From Leifsonia sp. AK011 (GTDB lineage Bacteria > Actinomycetota > Actinomycetes > Actinomycetales > Microbacteriaceae), in NCBI RefSeq assembly GCF_013410945.1, contig NZ_JACCCH010000001.1:1426001-1490000 (forward strand): DNA of 64,000 nucleotides, in the 5' to 3' direction. The notes under the pieces are model-generated. The model had not been told where the DNA came from, did no database searches, and was given only the letters and a program-made list of their open reading frames with translations. Shown one piece after another: positions 47,601 to 55,958 of this stretch. Every line of letters begins with the position of its first letter. Position 1 is the stretch's first letter. The position numbers and the translations under genes were made by a program.

Positions 47601-48516
47601 CTGTGCGGCCACGGGCGACGACATCCTCGTAGGCGACGAGAAACTCGCCGAAATCCATCGTGTCGGCGCGCTTGATGCCGGGAACGACGAGCGCGCGCGT
47701 GCCATCCGGCTTGGGGATGTCGATCGCGATCCCGAGGTTGATGTGCGCGGGGGTGACCACCGACGGCTTGCCGTCGACCTCGTCGTAGTAGACGTTCTGG
47801 CTCGGGAACTCCTTGAGCGTGCGAACGATCGCCCACGCGATGAGGTGCGTGAACGAGACCTTGCCGCCTCGCGCACGCTTCATGTGGTTGTTGATCACGA
47901 TGCGGTTGTCGATCATGAGCTTCGCGGGGATGGTGCGAACACTTGTGGCCGTCGGCACCGTGAGGCTCGCGTCCATGTTGGCTGCGAGGCTCTTGGCTGC
48001 ACCCCTGAGCGTGGCGACCACGTTCTCGGGCTCGGGCTCGGGCTCTGCCGGGGAGGCCTGGGTCTTGATGGGCGCTGTGGCCGGAGCATCCGCCGGGATC
48101 GGCTGGCGCTGGGCCGGGGTCGAGGTGGTTCGCGCCACGGGCTGGGAACCAGTCGTCGGCGGCACCGGCTCGGCTGCCGGGGCACTCTCGGCGACGGGCT
48201 CGGGGATCTGCGCCTCGCCACCGACCTGCGCCTCAGGGGTGGCGTCACTCGTGGCCGGGGCATCGGCGGCGGGAGCCTCGAGGGAGGTCTCCGCAGCGGC
48301 CTCGGCGCCCTGCGTTGCACCCACGATGTCGATCGCCCCGGTGGGGGTCGGATCGAGTGTTCGCTGGTAGTTCTCCAGAATCGGCCACCAACTCTGGTCC
48401 ACCGAATTCTTGTCCTCGAGGTAACGCTCGTACATTTCATCCACGAGCCACTCATTGGCTCCGAATTCGCCGGAGGAATCACCCTCCGGAACGACTCCGG
48501 TCACTTGGCTTGACAC
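44653..48516 (-). CDS. kgd: Multifunctional 2-oxoglutarate decarboxylase/dehydrogenase E1-E2 (Kgd)
   Basis: A 1,287-residue fusion. N-terminus: E1 docking helix ([21 protein letters not shown]) and an Ala/Pro/Glu linker of about 100 residues. Next an E2-type acyltransferase core ending [15 protein letters not shown] with its catalytic His. Then the thiamine-diphosphate E1 domain ([35 protein letters not shown]). This is the actinobacterial arrangement in the TCA cycle. GTG 48516 gives the usual N-terminus; an upstream GTG 48582 has TACGCT 8 nt before it and could be a leaderless start. Confidence 0.94.
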   Translation of the reverse strand: [1287 protein letters not shown]

Positions 48517-48649
48517 AGCCGACCGCCCACTTCCGGTTCTCTCGTCATGATTGACAACTGGCGGTTCCGGGTGAGAACACACCGACGACCAGCGTACTTG
48601 TTTTTCCTGAGCGGGAGGTGGGCTTACAGGCCGGGAGTAGCGTTAATTC

Positions 48650-50089
48650 ATGCGCTTCTATGAGACGAGTCCGACTCACGATCTGACCTACTCCGATGTC
48701 TTCCTCGTGCCCTCCCGATCGGCGGTCTCGAGCCGGCTCGACGTGTCCCTCGCACCGCCGGATGGCACGGGTGCGAGCATCCCGATCGTCTCCGCGAACA
48801 TGAACTCGGTGACCGGTCCCCGGCTGGCCGCCGCGCTCGCTCGCCGGGGTGGCCTAGGGGTGCTCCCGCAGGACATGCACCACCAGGATCTCGACGCGGC
48901 GATCCGCTGGGTGAAAGCGCAACCGGTGGGCTGGGATGCCGCGGTCGAGCTGTCCGCGGAGGCCACCGTCGCCGACGCACTCGAGCAGATCCCGCCGCTC
49001 GTCGGCCACGGACTCGTCGTCCACGACGCCGGCGGCACCTACCTCGGAGCGGTGCCGGCCGAGCGTCTCGCCAGCGCGATGCCGGATGCCCCGATCCGCG
49101 ACCTCATCGGACCTCAGGGCCCCTCCATCGATGTCGACGAACTCACGGGACCGCGCGCGGCCTTCGATCTCATGGTCGCCGCTGACATCGAGTTCGCGCC
49201 GGTGCTGCACGACGGACGCGTCGTCGGCACGATCAGCCGCAAGGGCGCACTGCGCTCCACTCTCTACCAGCCCGCACTAGACGCGCAGGGCCGACTCAAG
49301 GTCGCCGCCGCGATCGGCATCAACGGGGACGTCGCGGGCAAGGCGCGCGCGATCGTCGATGCCGGCGTCGACGTGATTGTGATCGACACCGCCCACGGCC
49401 ACCAGGACGGCATGGTCGCAGCAATCCGCAAGGTCGCTGCTCTCGGACTCGGGGTTCCGATTGTTGCTGGCAATGTCGTCACCGCCGAGGCTGTGCGCGA
49501 TCTCGTGGAGGCCGGGGCATCGATCATCAAGGTGGGTGTCGGCCCGGGTGCCATGTGCACGACGCGCATGATGACGGCCGTCGGGCGTCCGCAGTTCTCC
49601 GCGGTACTGGAGACGGCGGAGGAGGCGCGCAAGCTTGGCGCACACGTCTGGGCGGATGGCGGTGTGCGCTACCCGCGGGACGTCGCACTCGCGCTCGCAG
49701 CTGGCGCGGCATCCGTCATGATCGGATCCTGGCTCGCGGGAACGATCGAGGCGCCGGGAACGCTCGCAGTGGATGAGTCGGGCAGGGCCTACAAGGAGAG
49801 CTGGGGCATGGCATCCACCAAGGCCGTCAAGGAGCGCTTCGACCGTCTCGACGCGTATGAACTCGCCCGCAAGACACTCTTCGCCGAGGGCATCTCGAGC
49901 TCGAAGATCTACCTTGACCCGCAGCGTCCCTCGCTCGAGGACCTTCTCGACATGATCACCTCAGGTGTGCGCAGCTCCCTGAGCTACGCAGGGGCGACGA
50001 CTCTGGAGGAGTTCCAGGAGCGCGCACTCGTGGGCATTCAGTCCGCCGCGGGCTACGAGGAGGGCAAGGCGCTGCCGGTGTCCTGGTAG
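48650..50089 (+). CDS. guaB1: GuaB1-family IMP dehydrogenase paralogue (probable GMP reductase)
   Basis: A 479-residue IMPDH/GMPR fold with an inserted CBS-type segment (about 95-200). The catalytic Cys loop is GVGPGAMCTTRMMTAVGRPQ. GuaB1 proteins of mycobacteria act as GMP reductases, so purine salvage is the likely role. TAGCGT (48638-48643) is 6 nt before the ATG. It is divergent from kgd. Confidence 0.9.
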   Translation: MRFYETSPTHDLTYSDVFLVPSRSAVSSRLDVSLAPPDGTGASIPIVSANMNSVTGPRLAAALARRGGLGVLPQDMHHQDLDAAIRWVKAQPVGWDAAVELSAEATVADALEQIPPLVGHGLVVHDAGGTYLGAVPAERLASAMPDAPIRDLIGPQGPSIDVDELTGPRAAFDLMVAADIEFAPVLHDGRVVGTISRKGALRSTLYQPALDAQGRLKVAAAIGINGDVAGKARAIVDAGVDVIVIDTAHGHQDGMVAAIRKVAALGLGVPIVAGNVVTAEAVRDLVEAGASIIKVGVGPGAMCTTRMMTAVGRPQFSAVLETAEEARKLGAHVWADGGVRYPRDVALALAAGAASVMIGSWLAGTIEAPGTLAVDESGRAYKESWGMASTKAVKERFDRLDAYELARKTLFAEGISSSKIYLDPQRPSLEDLLDMITSGVRSSLSYAGATTLEEFQERALVGIQSAAGYEEGKALPVSW

Positions 50090-50170
50090 CGATTACCCAG
50101 CCGACGTTCTGTAGACTCGTCGCACTTATGGACGACCCTCCCTCTAGACCCCTGGCCGGCGGTTTCCCCC

Positions 50171-51490
50171 ATGTATGAGTGGATCATGCTGGCCATCGGA
50201 GTCGTGCTGACCGTCGGTACCGGTTTCTTCGTCGCGAGCGAGTTCGCGCTCGTCAACCTCGATCGTTCTGATCTCGAGGCGCGACAGGAACGTGGCGAAC
50301 GCGGCCTCGGCATGACCATCGGCGCGCTCAAGCACACGTCGACGCACCTCTCGAGTGCCCAGCTCGGCATCACGCTCACCACGCTGCTCACGGGCTATAC
50401 CCTCGAGCCCGCCCTCAGCACGTGGTTCGCCGTGCCCCTCGCAGCGCTCGGCCTGGGCGAAGCCGGAACGCGCGTCATCGCCACCATCATCGCGATCACT
50501 CTCGCAACACTCCTGTCGATGATCATCGGCGAACTCGTGCCGAAGAATCTCGCGCTCGCCGTCCCTCGGGCGACCGCCAAGGTCGTGATTCCGTTCCAGG
50601 TGGTCTTCACCACGGTGTTCCGCCCCGCGGTTGCGCTGCTCAACAACACCGCGAACGGGGTCCTGCGCAGCATCGGAATCGAGCCGAAGGAGGAGCTCTC
50701 CGGCGCCCGGACGGCCGAGGAGCTCACCTCCCTCGTGCGCCGTTCCGCGAGCGAGGGCAGCCTCGACCTCGACACCGCAACCCTTCTCGCCCGAACACTG
50801 GCCTTCGCCGACCTCACCGCGCAGGATGTCATGACCCCGAGGCCGCGCCTCGCGAGCGTCGACCGCAAGGACTCCGCGCAGGCCGTCATCGAGCTCGCGC
50901 GCAAGACGGGGCACTCCCGCTTCCCGGTGACGGATGACTCGGTCGACGACGTCGTCGGCATCGTGCATGTGAAACAAGCCGTCGCCGTTCCGCGCGAGAA
51001 GCGCGGCGAGGTCCCGGCATCCGCTCTCCAGTCGGACGCCCTGCGTGTTCCGGAGACGATGAAGCTCGACTCGCTGCTCGCCGAGCTGCGCGGTCGCGGC
51101 TACCAGATGGCCGTCGTTGTCGACGAGTACGGCGGCACCGCGGGGGTGGCGACCCTTGAGGATCTCGTCGAGGAACTCGTGGGCGAGGTCTCCGACGAGC
51201 ACGACCGGAGCAAGCCCGACGTGGTGCGCTCCCGTGACTGGTTCACGTTCCCCGGCATCCTGAGGCCCGACGAGCTGCGCGAGCGGACCGGCGTTGTGGT
51301 GCCAGAGGAAGGGCCGTTCGAGACCGTGGCCGGCTGGCTCATGAGCGAACTCGGACGGCTGCCCGTCGTCGGTGACATCGTCGAGCTGCCGACGGGAACG
51401 TTCCGCATCGAGAGACTGGATGGTCGCCGCATCGACCGCGTTCGCTACACGCCCCAACCCATCGAAACCCCTGAGGGGGGTGCGAAGTAA
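50171..51490 (+). CDS. CNNM/CorC-type membrane protein with CBS and CorC_HlyC domains
   Basis: A 439-residue protein: DUF21 membrane domain (about 1-190), a CBS pair (QDVMTPRPRLASVD to GTAGVATLEDLVEELVGEV) and a C-terminal CorC_HlyC domain. Such proteins are linked to Mg2+/Co2+ efflux. Its stop overlaps the start of the paralogue by one base, suggesting a heteromeric pair. Confidence 0.9.
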   Translation: MYEWIMLAIGVVLTVGTGFFVASEFALVNLDRSDLEARQERGERGLGMTIGALKHTSTHLSSAQLGITLTTLLTGYTLEPALSTWFAVPLAALGLGEAGTRVIATIIAITLATLLSMIIGELVPKNLALAVPRATAKVVIPFQVVFTTVFRPAVALLNNTANGVLRSIGIEPKEELSGARTAEELTSLVRRSASEGSLDLDTATLLARTLAFADLTAQDVMTPRPRLASVDRKDSAQAVIELARKTGHSRFPVTDDSVDDVVGIVHVKQAVAVPREKRGEVPASALQSDALRVPETMKLDSLLAELRGRGYQMAVVVDEYGGTAGVATLEDLVEELVGEVSDEHDRSKPDVVRSRDWFTFPGILRPDELRERTGVVVPEEGPFETVAGWLMSELGRLPVVGDIVELPTGTFRIERLDGRRIDRVRYTPQPIETPEGGAK

Positions 51491-52524
51491 TGGACTGGTG
51501 GGGAATCGCCTGGCTTTTCGTGCTCCTGGCCATCAACGCGTTCTTCGTCGGCGCCGAGTTCGCGGTCATCTCGGCGCGGCGCTCGCAGATCGAACCGCGA
51601 GCCGAGGCCGGCTCTCGGGCAGCGAAGACGGCCGTGTGGGCGATGGAGCACGCGACGCTCATGCTCGCGGCCTGCCAGCTCGGGATCACGATCTGCTCGC
51701 TGCTCATCCTGAACGTCTCCGAGCCGGCGATCCATCACCTTCTCGAGTACCCGCTGGCGCTCACCGGGTGGTCGGAGGAGGTCATCAGCACGATCGCGTT
51801 CATCGTCGCGCTGCTCCTCGTTTCGTTCCTGCACGTGGTGTTCGGCGAGATGGTGCCGAAGAACCTGTCCTTCTCGTTGCCGGACCGAGCGGTGCTGATT
51901 CTGGCGCCGCCCCTGGTGTTCATCGCGCGAATCTTCAATCCGATCATCGTCGTGTTGAATGCGATCGCTAACAACGCACTGCGGCTGTTCCGGGTCGAGC
52001 CGAAGAGCGAGGCCACGAGCGTCTTCACGCTCGACGAGGTCGCGACGATCGTGGACCAGTCCAAACGTGAGGGCATCCTCCGCGACGAGGGCGGAACGCT
52101 GACCGCAGCGTTCGAGTTCACGTCGAAGAAGGTCAAGGACATCGCTGTCGGTATGGACACCCTCGTCACCCTGCCGGAGGATGCCGCGCCTGCTGACCTC
52201 GAGCGCGCGGTTGCCCAGCGCGGGTTCTCGCGCTACATCCTCGTGGACGAGGAGGGCGAGCCGTCCGGCTACCTGCACCTCAAGGACGTCATCGATCTCG
52301 ACGAGGACGAGTACAACGAGCCCGTGCCGCCCAAGCGCATCCGCCAGCTCATCTCGATCTTCCGCGACACGGACCTCGAGGATGCCCTTGCCACGATGCG
52401 CCGCGTCGGCGTCCACGTCGCGCGGGTGTTCGACGAGAACGGCGCAACGCGCGGCGTGGTCTTCCTCGAGGACATCATCGAGGAACTCGTCGGCGAGGTG
52501 CAGGACGCGACGCGGCGTCGGTAG
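51490..52524 (+). CDS. Shorter CNNM/CorC paralogue lacking the C-terminal CorC_HlyC domain
   Basis: A 344-residue paralogue of the preceding gene: DUF21 membrane domain (NAFFVGAEFAVISARRSQIE) and a CBS pair ending VVFLEDIIEELVGEVQD, where the protein stops. It has no CorC_HlyC domain. This long/short pairing is common in actinobacteria. The ATG overlaps the previous stop by one base. Two hairpins follow. Confidence 0.9.
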   Translation: MDWWGIAWLFVLLAINAFFVGAEFAVISARRSQIEPRAEAGSRAAKTAVWAMEHATLMLAACQLGITICSLLILNVSEPAIHHLLEYPLALTGWSEEVISTIAFIVALLLVSFLHVVFGEMVPKNLSFSLPDRAVLILAPPLVFIARIFNPIIVVLNAIANNALRLFRVEPKSEATSVFTLDEVATIVDQSKREGILRDEGGTLTAAFEFTSKKVKDIAVGMDTLVTLPEDAAPADLERAVAQRGFSRYILVDEEGEPSGYLHLKDVIDLDEDEYNEPVPPKRIRQLISIFRDTDLEDALATMRRVGVHVARVFDENGATRGVVFLEDIIEELVGEVQDATRRR

Positions 52525-52538
52525 TCGGACGTAGGCAA

Positions 52539-52561
52539 CCGTGCGCGGAGACCGCGCACGG
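52539..52561. terminator. 10-bp hairpin after the CNNM pair
   Basis: A perfect CCGTGCGCGG/CCGCGCACGG stem with 3-nt loop AGA, 15 nt after the stop of the second CNNM gene. Confidence 0.7.
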
Positions 52562-52574
52562 CGCTGGCGTCGCG

Positions 52575-52598
52575 GCGAAGGCCAGAAATGGCCTTCGC
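52575..52598. terminator. GAAA-loop hairpin between convergent genes
   Basis: A perfect 10-bp GCGAAGGCCA/TGGCCTTCGC stem with a GAAA tetraloop, followed by TTTC on the plus strand. It lies between the CNNM pair and the oxidoreductase gene and may serve both. Confidence 0.8.
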
Positions 52599-52615
52599 TT
52601 TCAGCTCCAGCGCGC

Positions 52616-53692
52616 CTACTTGAACTTGGCGCGCAAGTACTGCGGCGGGTAGTAGTCGAGGTCCACGCCGAGTTCGTGGGCCGCGCGCCAGGCGAAGTGC
52701 GGGTCGCGCATCATCTCGCGGCCCATCATCACAGCGTCGGCCTTGCCGGATGCCACGATCTCCTCGGCCTGGGCCGCCGTCGTAATGAGTCCAACCGCAC
52801 TTACCGGTGCGTCGGCGACCTCATGGACGCGTTCGGCGAACGGTACCTGGTATCCGGGCGCCGACGGGATGTGCACGCCATTGGTGATGCCGCCCGTCGA
52901 GATGTCGAAGAGGTCGGCTCCGGCGTCCAGGGTCCAGGCCGCGACCGTTGCAGTCTGGTCGACATCCCACGCGTCATCCACCCAGTCCGTCGCGGAGAAG
53001 CGCACGAGGATCGGCACGCCGTTCCCCGCCTCCGCGCGAACCGCCCGAACGATCTCGAGGAGAAGTCTCGCCCGGTTCTCGAGACTGCCGCCGTAGGCGT
53101 CCTCGCGGGTGTTCGAGAGCGGGGAGAGGAACTCGTGGAGAAGATAACCGTGCGCCGCATGGATCTCGAGCAGGTCGAAGCCCGCGTCGAGCGCGCGGCG
53201 GGCGGCAGCGACGAAGTCGTCGACGATGCCGGGCAGCTCGCCGGTCTCCAGCGCTCGTGGCGTCGCGTAGCCGGGGTAGGGGATGGCCGACGGCGCAACC
53301 GCCACCCAGCCGCCCTGCTCGATCGGGACTGTGCCGTGCTCGGGAATCCACTCGAGCCAGGTCGACCCCTTGCGTCCCGCATGGGCGAGCTGGATGCCCG
53401 CCACGGCGCCCTGCGAATGGATGAAGCGTACGATCCGACCCCAGGCCTCCGCCTGTTCGGCGTTCCAGATGCCGGTGTCCTGGGGGGAGATGCGGCCCTC
53501 GGGGGAGACCGCGGTCGCCTCGGTCATCACGAGTCCTGCACCGCCGAGGGCGAAGCTGCCGAGGTGCACCATGTGCCAGTCGGTCGGCACGCCGTCCTGC
53601 TTGTCGACGGAGTACTGGCACAGCGGCGCGACCCAGAGGCGGTTGCGGAATTCGGTGTCGCGAATCGACAGGGGAGTGAACAGTGCGCTCAC
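52616..53692 (-). CDS. YqjM-like NADH:flavin oxidoreductase (old yellow enzyme family)
   Basis: A 358-residue FMN barrel of the YqjM class: APLCQYSVDKQDG with the redox-tuning Cys, DWHMVHLGSFALGGAGLVMTEATAVSPEGRISPQDTGIW (pattern only) and AHAGRKGS with the ligand-binding residues. It reduces activated C=C bonds. GTG 53692 overlaps the HAD stop (GTGA), so the two are coupled. Confidence 0.92.
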   Translation of the reverse strand: MSALFTPLSIRDTEFRNRLWVAPLCQYSVDKQDGVPTDWHMVHLGSFALGGAGLVMTEATAVSPEGRISPQDTGIWNAEQAEAWGRIVRFIHSQGAVAGIQLAHAGRKGSTWLEWIPEHGTVPIEQGGWVAVAPSAIPYPGYATPRALETGELPGIVDDFVAAARRALDAGFDLLEIHAAHGYLLHEFLSPLSNTREDAYGGSLENRARLLLEIVRAVRAEAGNGVPILVRFSATDWVDDAWDVDQTATVAAWTLDAGADLFDISTGGITNGVHIPSAPGYQVPFAERVHEVADAPVSAVGLITTAAQAEEIVASGKADAVMMGREMMRDPHFAWRAAHELGVDLDYYPPQYLRAKFK

Positions 53693-54306
53693 GAGGAGAG
53701 TCCTTCCAGGAACGCTTCGAGCCCGGGCACTCCGGTGAAGTGATGGACCGTGATGCCGAGTGCGGCCGCGGCATCAGTGTTGACGGCCTTGTTGTCGATG
53801 AACACCATCTCGCCCGGGGTGATTCCCAACTCGTCGGCGACCTCGAGGTAGATGGCGGGGTCGGGCTTGATCGCGGCCATCTCAGCACTCACGAACATCT
53901 GCTCGAAGTACTGGACGAGCGGTCCGAACCGGAAGCCGCTCGCGAAGTCGAAGCCCGCATTGGAGAGGATCGCGAGTCGGGTTCCGCCCGCCTTCAGCCG
54001 AGCGATGAGGTCGATCGTGCCCGGCTCGACACTCCACCAGCCACGGAAGTCGGCGACCCAGAGCTCGTACACCCGGGAGGCCGACCATGATGCGCCGGTG
54101 TCGGCCGCGACCTGGGCCCAGTACTCAGGGACGCTCACGGTGCCCTGGTCGAGCGGATCCCGCCGACCCCAGTAGCTGGGCCAGAAGACCTCGGCCTCGA
54201 CGCCTGCGAGGTCGAGCAGTACCTGCTGGTCGGCGGCGCTCGGACTCCGGGAGATCACCTCCCCGTAATCGAACACGACAACACGACCGGGGATACTGAG
54301 GCTCAC
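53689..54306 (-). CDS. HAD-superfamily hydrolase
   Basis: A 205-residue HAD-IA-type protein. Motif I is VVFDYGEV: the nucleophile Asp is present, but the second Asp of DxD is replaced by Gly, as in YihX-like and epoxide-hydrolase N-domain members. Motif II is LSNAGF, motif III KPDPAIY, motif IV VFIDNKAVN. Phosphatase activity is plausible. GTG 54306 start; divergent from nnrD. Confidence 0.85.
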   Translation of the reverse strand: MSLSIPGRVVVFDYGEVISRSPSAADQQVLLDLAGVEAEVFWPSYWGRRDPLDQGTVSVPEYWAQVAADTGASWSASRVYELWVADFRGWWSVEPGTIDLIARLKAGGTRLAILSNAGFDFASGFRFGPLVQYFEQMFVSAEMAAIKPDPAIYLEVADELGITPGEMVFIDNKAVNTDAAAALGITVHHFTGVPGLEAFLEGLSS

Positions 54307-54329
54307 CCCTTCAAACTATCGTGAGTCCC

Positions 54330-55139
54330 ATGACCTACTTCTCGCCGTGGACAGCGCACGAGGCATCCGCTCTCATCTCCGTGCCCACGGTGGGTGACGA
54401 CAAGTACAGCAGGGGAGTGCTCGGGGTCCTCACGGGGTCCGACCAGTACCCGGGCGCTGCGGTCCTGAGCGTCGAGGCCGCGCTGCACACGGGCGTCGGG
54501 ATGCTGCGCTACCTCGGCCCGGAACGCGCTGCGAGCCTCGTGCTCCAGCGCCGCCCCGAGGCCGTGACGTCGCCGGGACGCGTGCAGGCCTGGTTGCTCG
54601 GATCGGGCATGGACCCCGTCGATCGCGATACGGAGCCCATGCTCACGGCGCTCGCCGAGGGCCTGCCCACCGTGCTCGATGGGGGAGCCCTCGATCTCCA
54701 CGAGCACGCCAGCGGGCCTGTCGTCCTGACCCCCCACTACCGGGAGCTCGCGCGCGTGCTTGACGTCGAGGTGGATGCCGTGGCCTCCGCACCGCTCGAG
54801 TGGGCGAGGCGTGCATCCGAACAACTGAACGTCACGGTTCTCCTCAAGGGGCACACGACCCATGTCGCCGGCCCGGGCATCTCGATTGGGGTCTCGAGCG
54901 CGCCCACCTGGCTGGCGACGGCGGGGGCCGGCGACGCGCTCGGCGGCATCCTCGGTGCGCTCGTGGCGACCCACACCGACCTGATCGCGGCGGATGACAC
55001 GGCTCTCGCCCGACTTGCCGCGACGGCAGCCCTACTCCACGGTCTCGCAGCGGAGCGGGCGAGCGGCGGCGGACCCTTCACGATCCTCGACCTGTGCGCA
55101 GCCCTCCCCGCAACGATCGCGAGCATCATCGCCGCGTGA
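54330..55139 (+). CDS. nnrD: ADP-dependent NAD(P)H-hydrate dehydratase
   Basis: A 269-residue ribokinase-like dehydratase: DDKYSRGVLGVLTGSDQYPGAA at the start, LTPHYRELARVL in the middle and ATAGAGDALGGILGAL with the catalytic GAGD. It repairs hydrated NAD(P)H. The epimerase (NnrE) domain found fused in many bacteria is absent. I prefer ATG 54330, 7 nt after TATCGT; GTG 54321 is an alternative. The stop codon is the first part of a 56-nt hairpin. Confidence 0.88.
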   Translation: MTYFSPWTAHEASALISVPTVGDDKYSRGVLGVLTGSDQYPGAAVLSVEAALHTGVGMLRYLGPERAASLVLQRRPEAVTSPGRVQAWLLGSGMDPVDRDTEPMLTALAEGLPTVLDGGALDLHEHASGPVVLTPHYRELARVLDVEVDAVASAPLEWARRASEQLNVTVLLKGHTTHVAGPGISIGVSSAPTWLATAGAGDALGGILGALVATHTDLIAADDTALARLAATAALLHGLAAERASGGGPFTILDLCAALPATIASIIAA

Positions 55140-55193
55140 GTTGCCCAGTTCGGCCAGTCTGTGAGCGAACGCACTGGCCGAAGTGGGCAACTC
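55138..55193. terminator. 56-nt hairpin between nnrD and the amino-acid ABC ATPase gene
   Basis: 21-nt arms (55138-55158 and 55173-55193, one mismatch) around a 14-nt loop, beginning inside the nnrD stop codon and ending 15 nt before the convergent stop. Total length and the GAG/CTC ends match the hairpins at 8945 and 44591. Confidence 0.78.
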
Positions 55194-55208
55194 AGGGGAG
55201 TCTGGAGG

Positions 55209-55958
55209 CTAGGTGAGGAAGCGGGACAGGAACTCGCGGGTGCGCGGCTCCCTCGGTGCGGCGAAGAACTCCGCGGCGAGGCCCTGCTCGACGATGACTC
55301 CCTGATCGAGGAAGACGACGCGGTGGGCGACGTCGCGCGCGAAGGCCATCTCGTGCGTCGCCATGACGATGGTCGTGCCATCCTCGCCGAGCTCCCGCAC
55401 GAGATCGAGCACCTCGCTCACGAGCTCAGGGTCGAGTGCACTCGTGATCTCGTCGAGCAGGAGCAGCTCGGGATTCGTGGCGATCGCGCGCACGATGGCG
55501 GCACGCTGCTGCTGGCCTCCCGAGAGCCGATCGGGGAACGAGCCGGCGTGCTCGGCGAGTCCGATGCGAGCGAGGAGTTCGCGACCGCGTTCCTCCGCTA
55601 CAGCGCGACTCTCGCCGAAGACGTGCCGCGAGGCGAGTGTGACGTTGTCGAGCACGCTGAGATGCGGGAACAGGTTGTAGTGCTGGAAGACGACGCCGAT
55701 GCGAGCGCGGACGGCATCCACCGCCACTCTCGGATCGCTGATGTCTTCGCCGCGGAGGAAGATCTGCCCGTCGTCGATCTGCTCGAGGAGATTGATCGTG
55801 CGCAGAAGTGTCGATTTGCCAGAGCCACTCGCCCCGATGAGGGCGACCACCTCGTGGGCGGACACGTCGAGATCGATTCCGCGCAGCACCTCGCGGTCGC
55901 CGAACGACTTGTGGACACCCCGAACCGAGAGCACGGGAGAGCGCTGCGGATCCCTCAT
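55209..55958 (-). CDS. Polar amino-acid ABC transporter ATP-binding protein
   Basis: A 249-residue GlnQ/HisP-type ATPase: Walker [11 protein letters not shown]-loop VFQHYNLFPHLSVLDN, signature LSGGQQQR and Walker B LLLDEITSALDPELV. It is the last gene of the binding protein-permease-ATPase operon and overlaps the permease by 4 nt. Confidence 0.94.
   Translation of the reverse strand: MRDPQRSPVLSVRGVHKSFGDREVLRGIDLDVSAHEVVALIGASGSGKSTLLRTINLLEQIDDGQIFLRGEDISDPRVAVDAVRARIGVVFQHYNLFPHLSVLDNVTLASRHVFGESRAVAEERGRELLARIGLAEHAGSFPDRLSGGQQQRAAIVRAIATNPELLLLDEITSALDPELVSEVLDLVRELGEDGTTIVMATHEMAFARDVAHRVVFLDQGVIVEQGLAAEFFAAPREPRTREFLSRFLT

Noticed and set aside
44773-48513. A 1,246-codon open frame on the plus strand antisense to kgd
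   Set aside because: High GC leaves antisense frames open. The translated sequence is low-complexity (Arg/Asp/Glu/Val/Leu-rich) with no family features, while kgd on the other strand is unambiguous.
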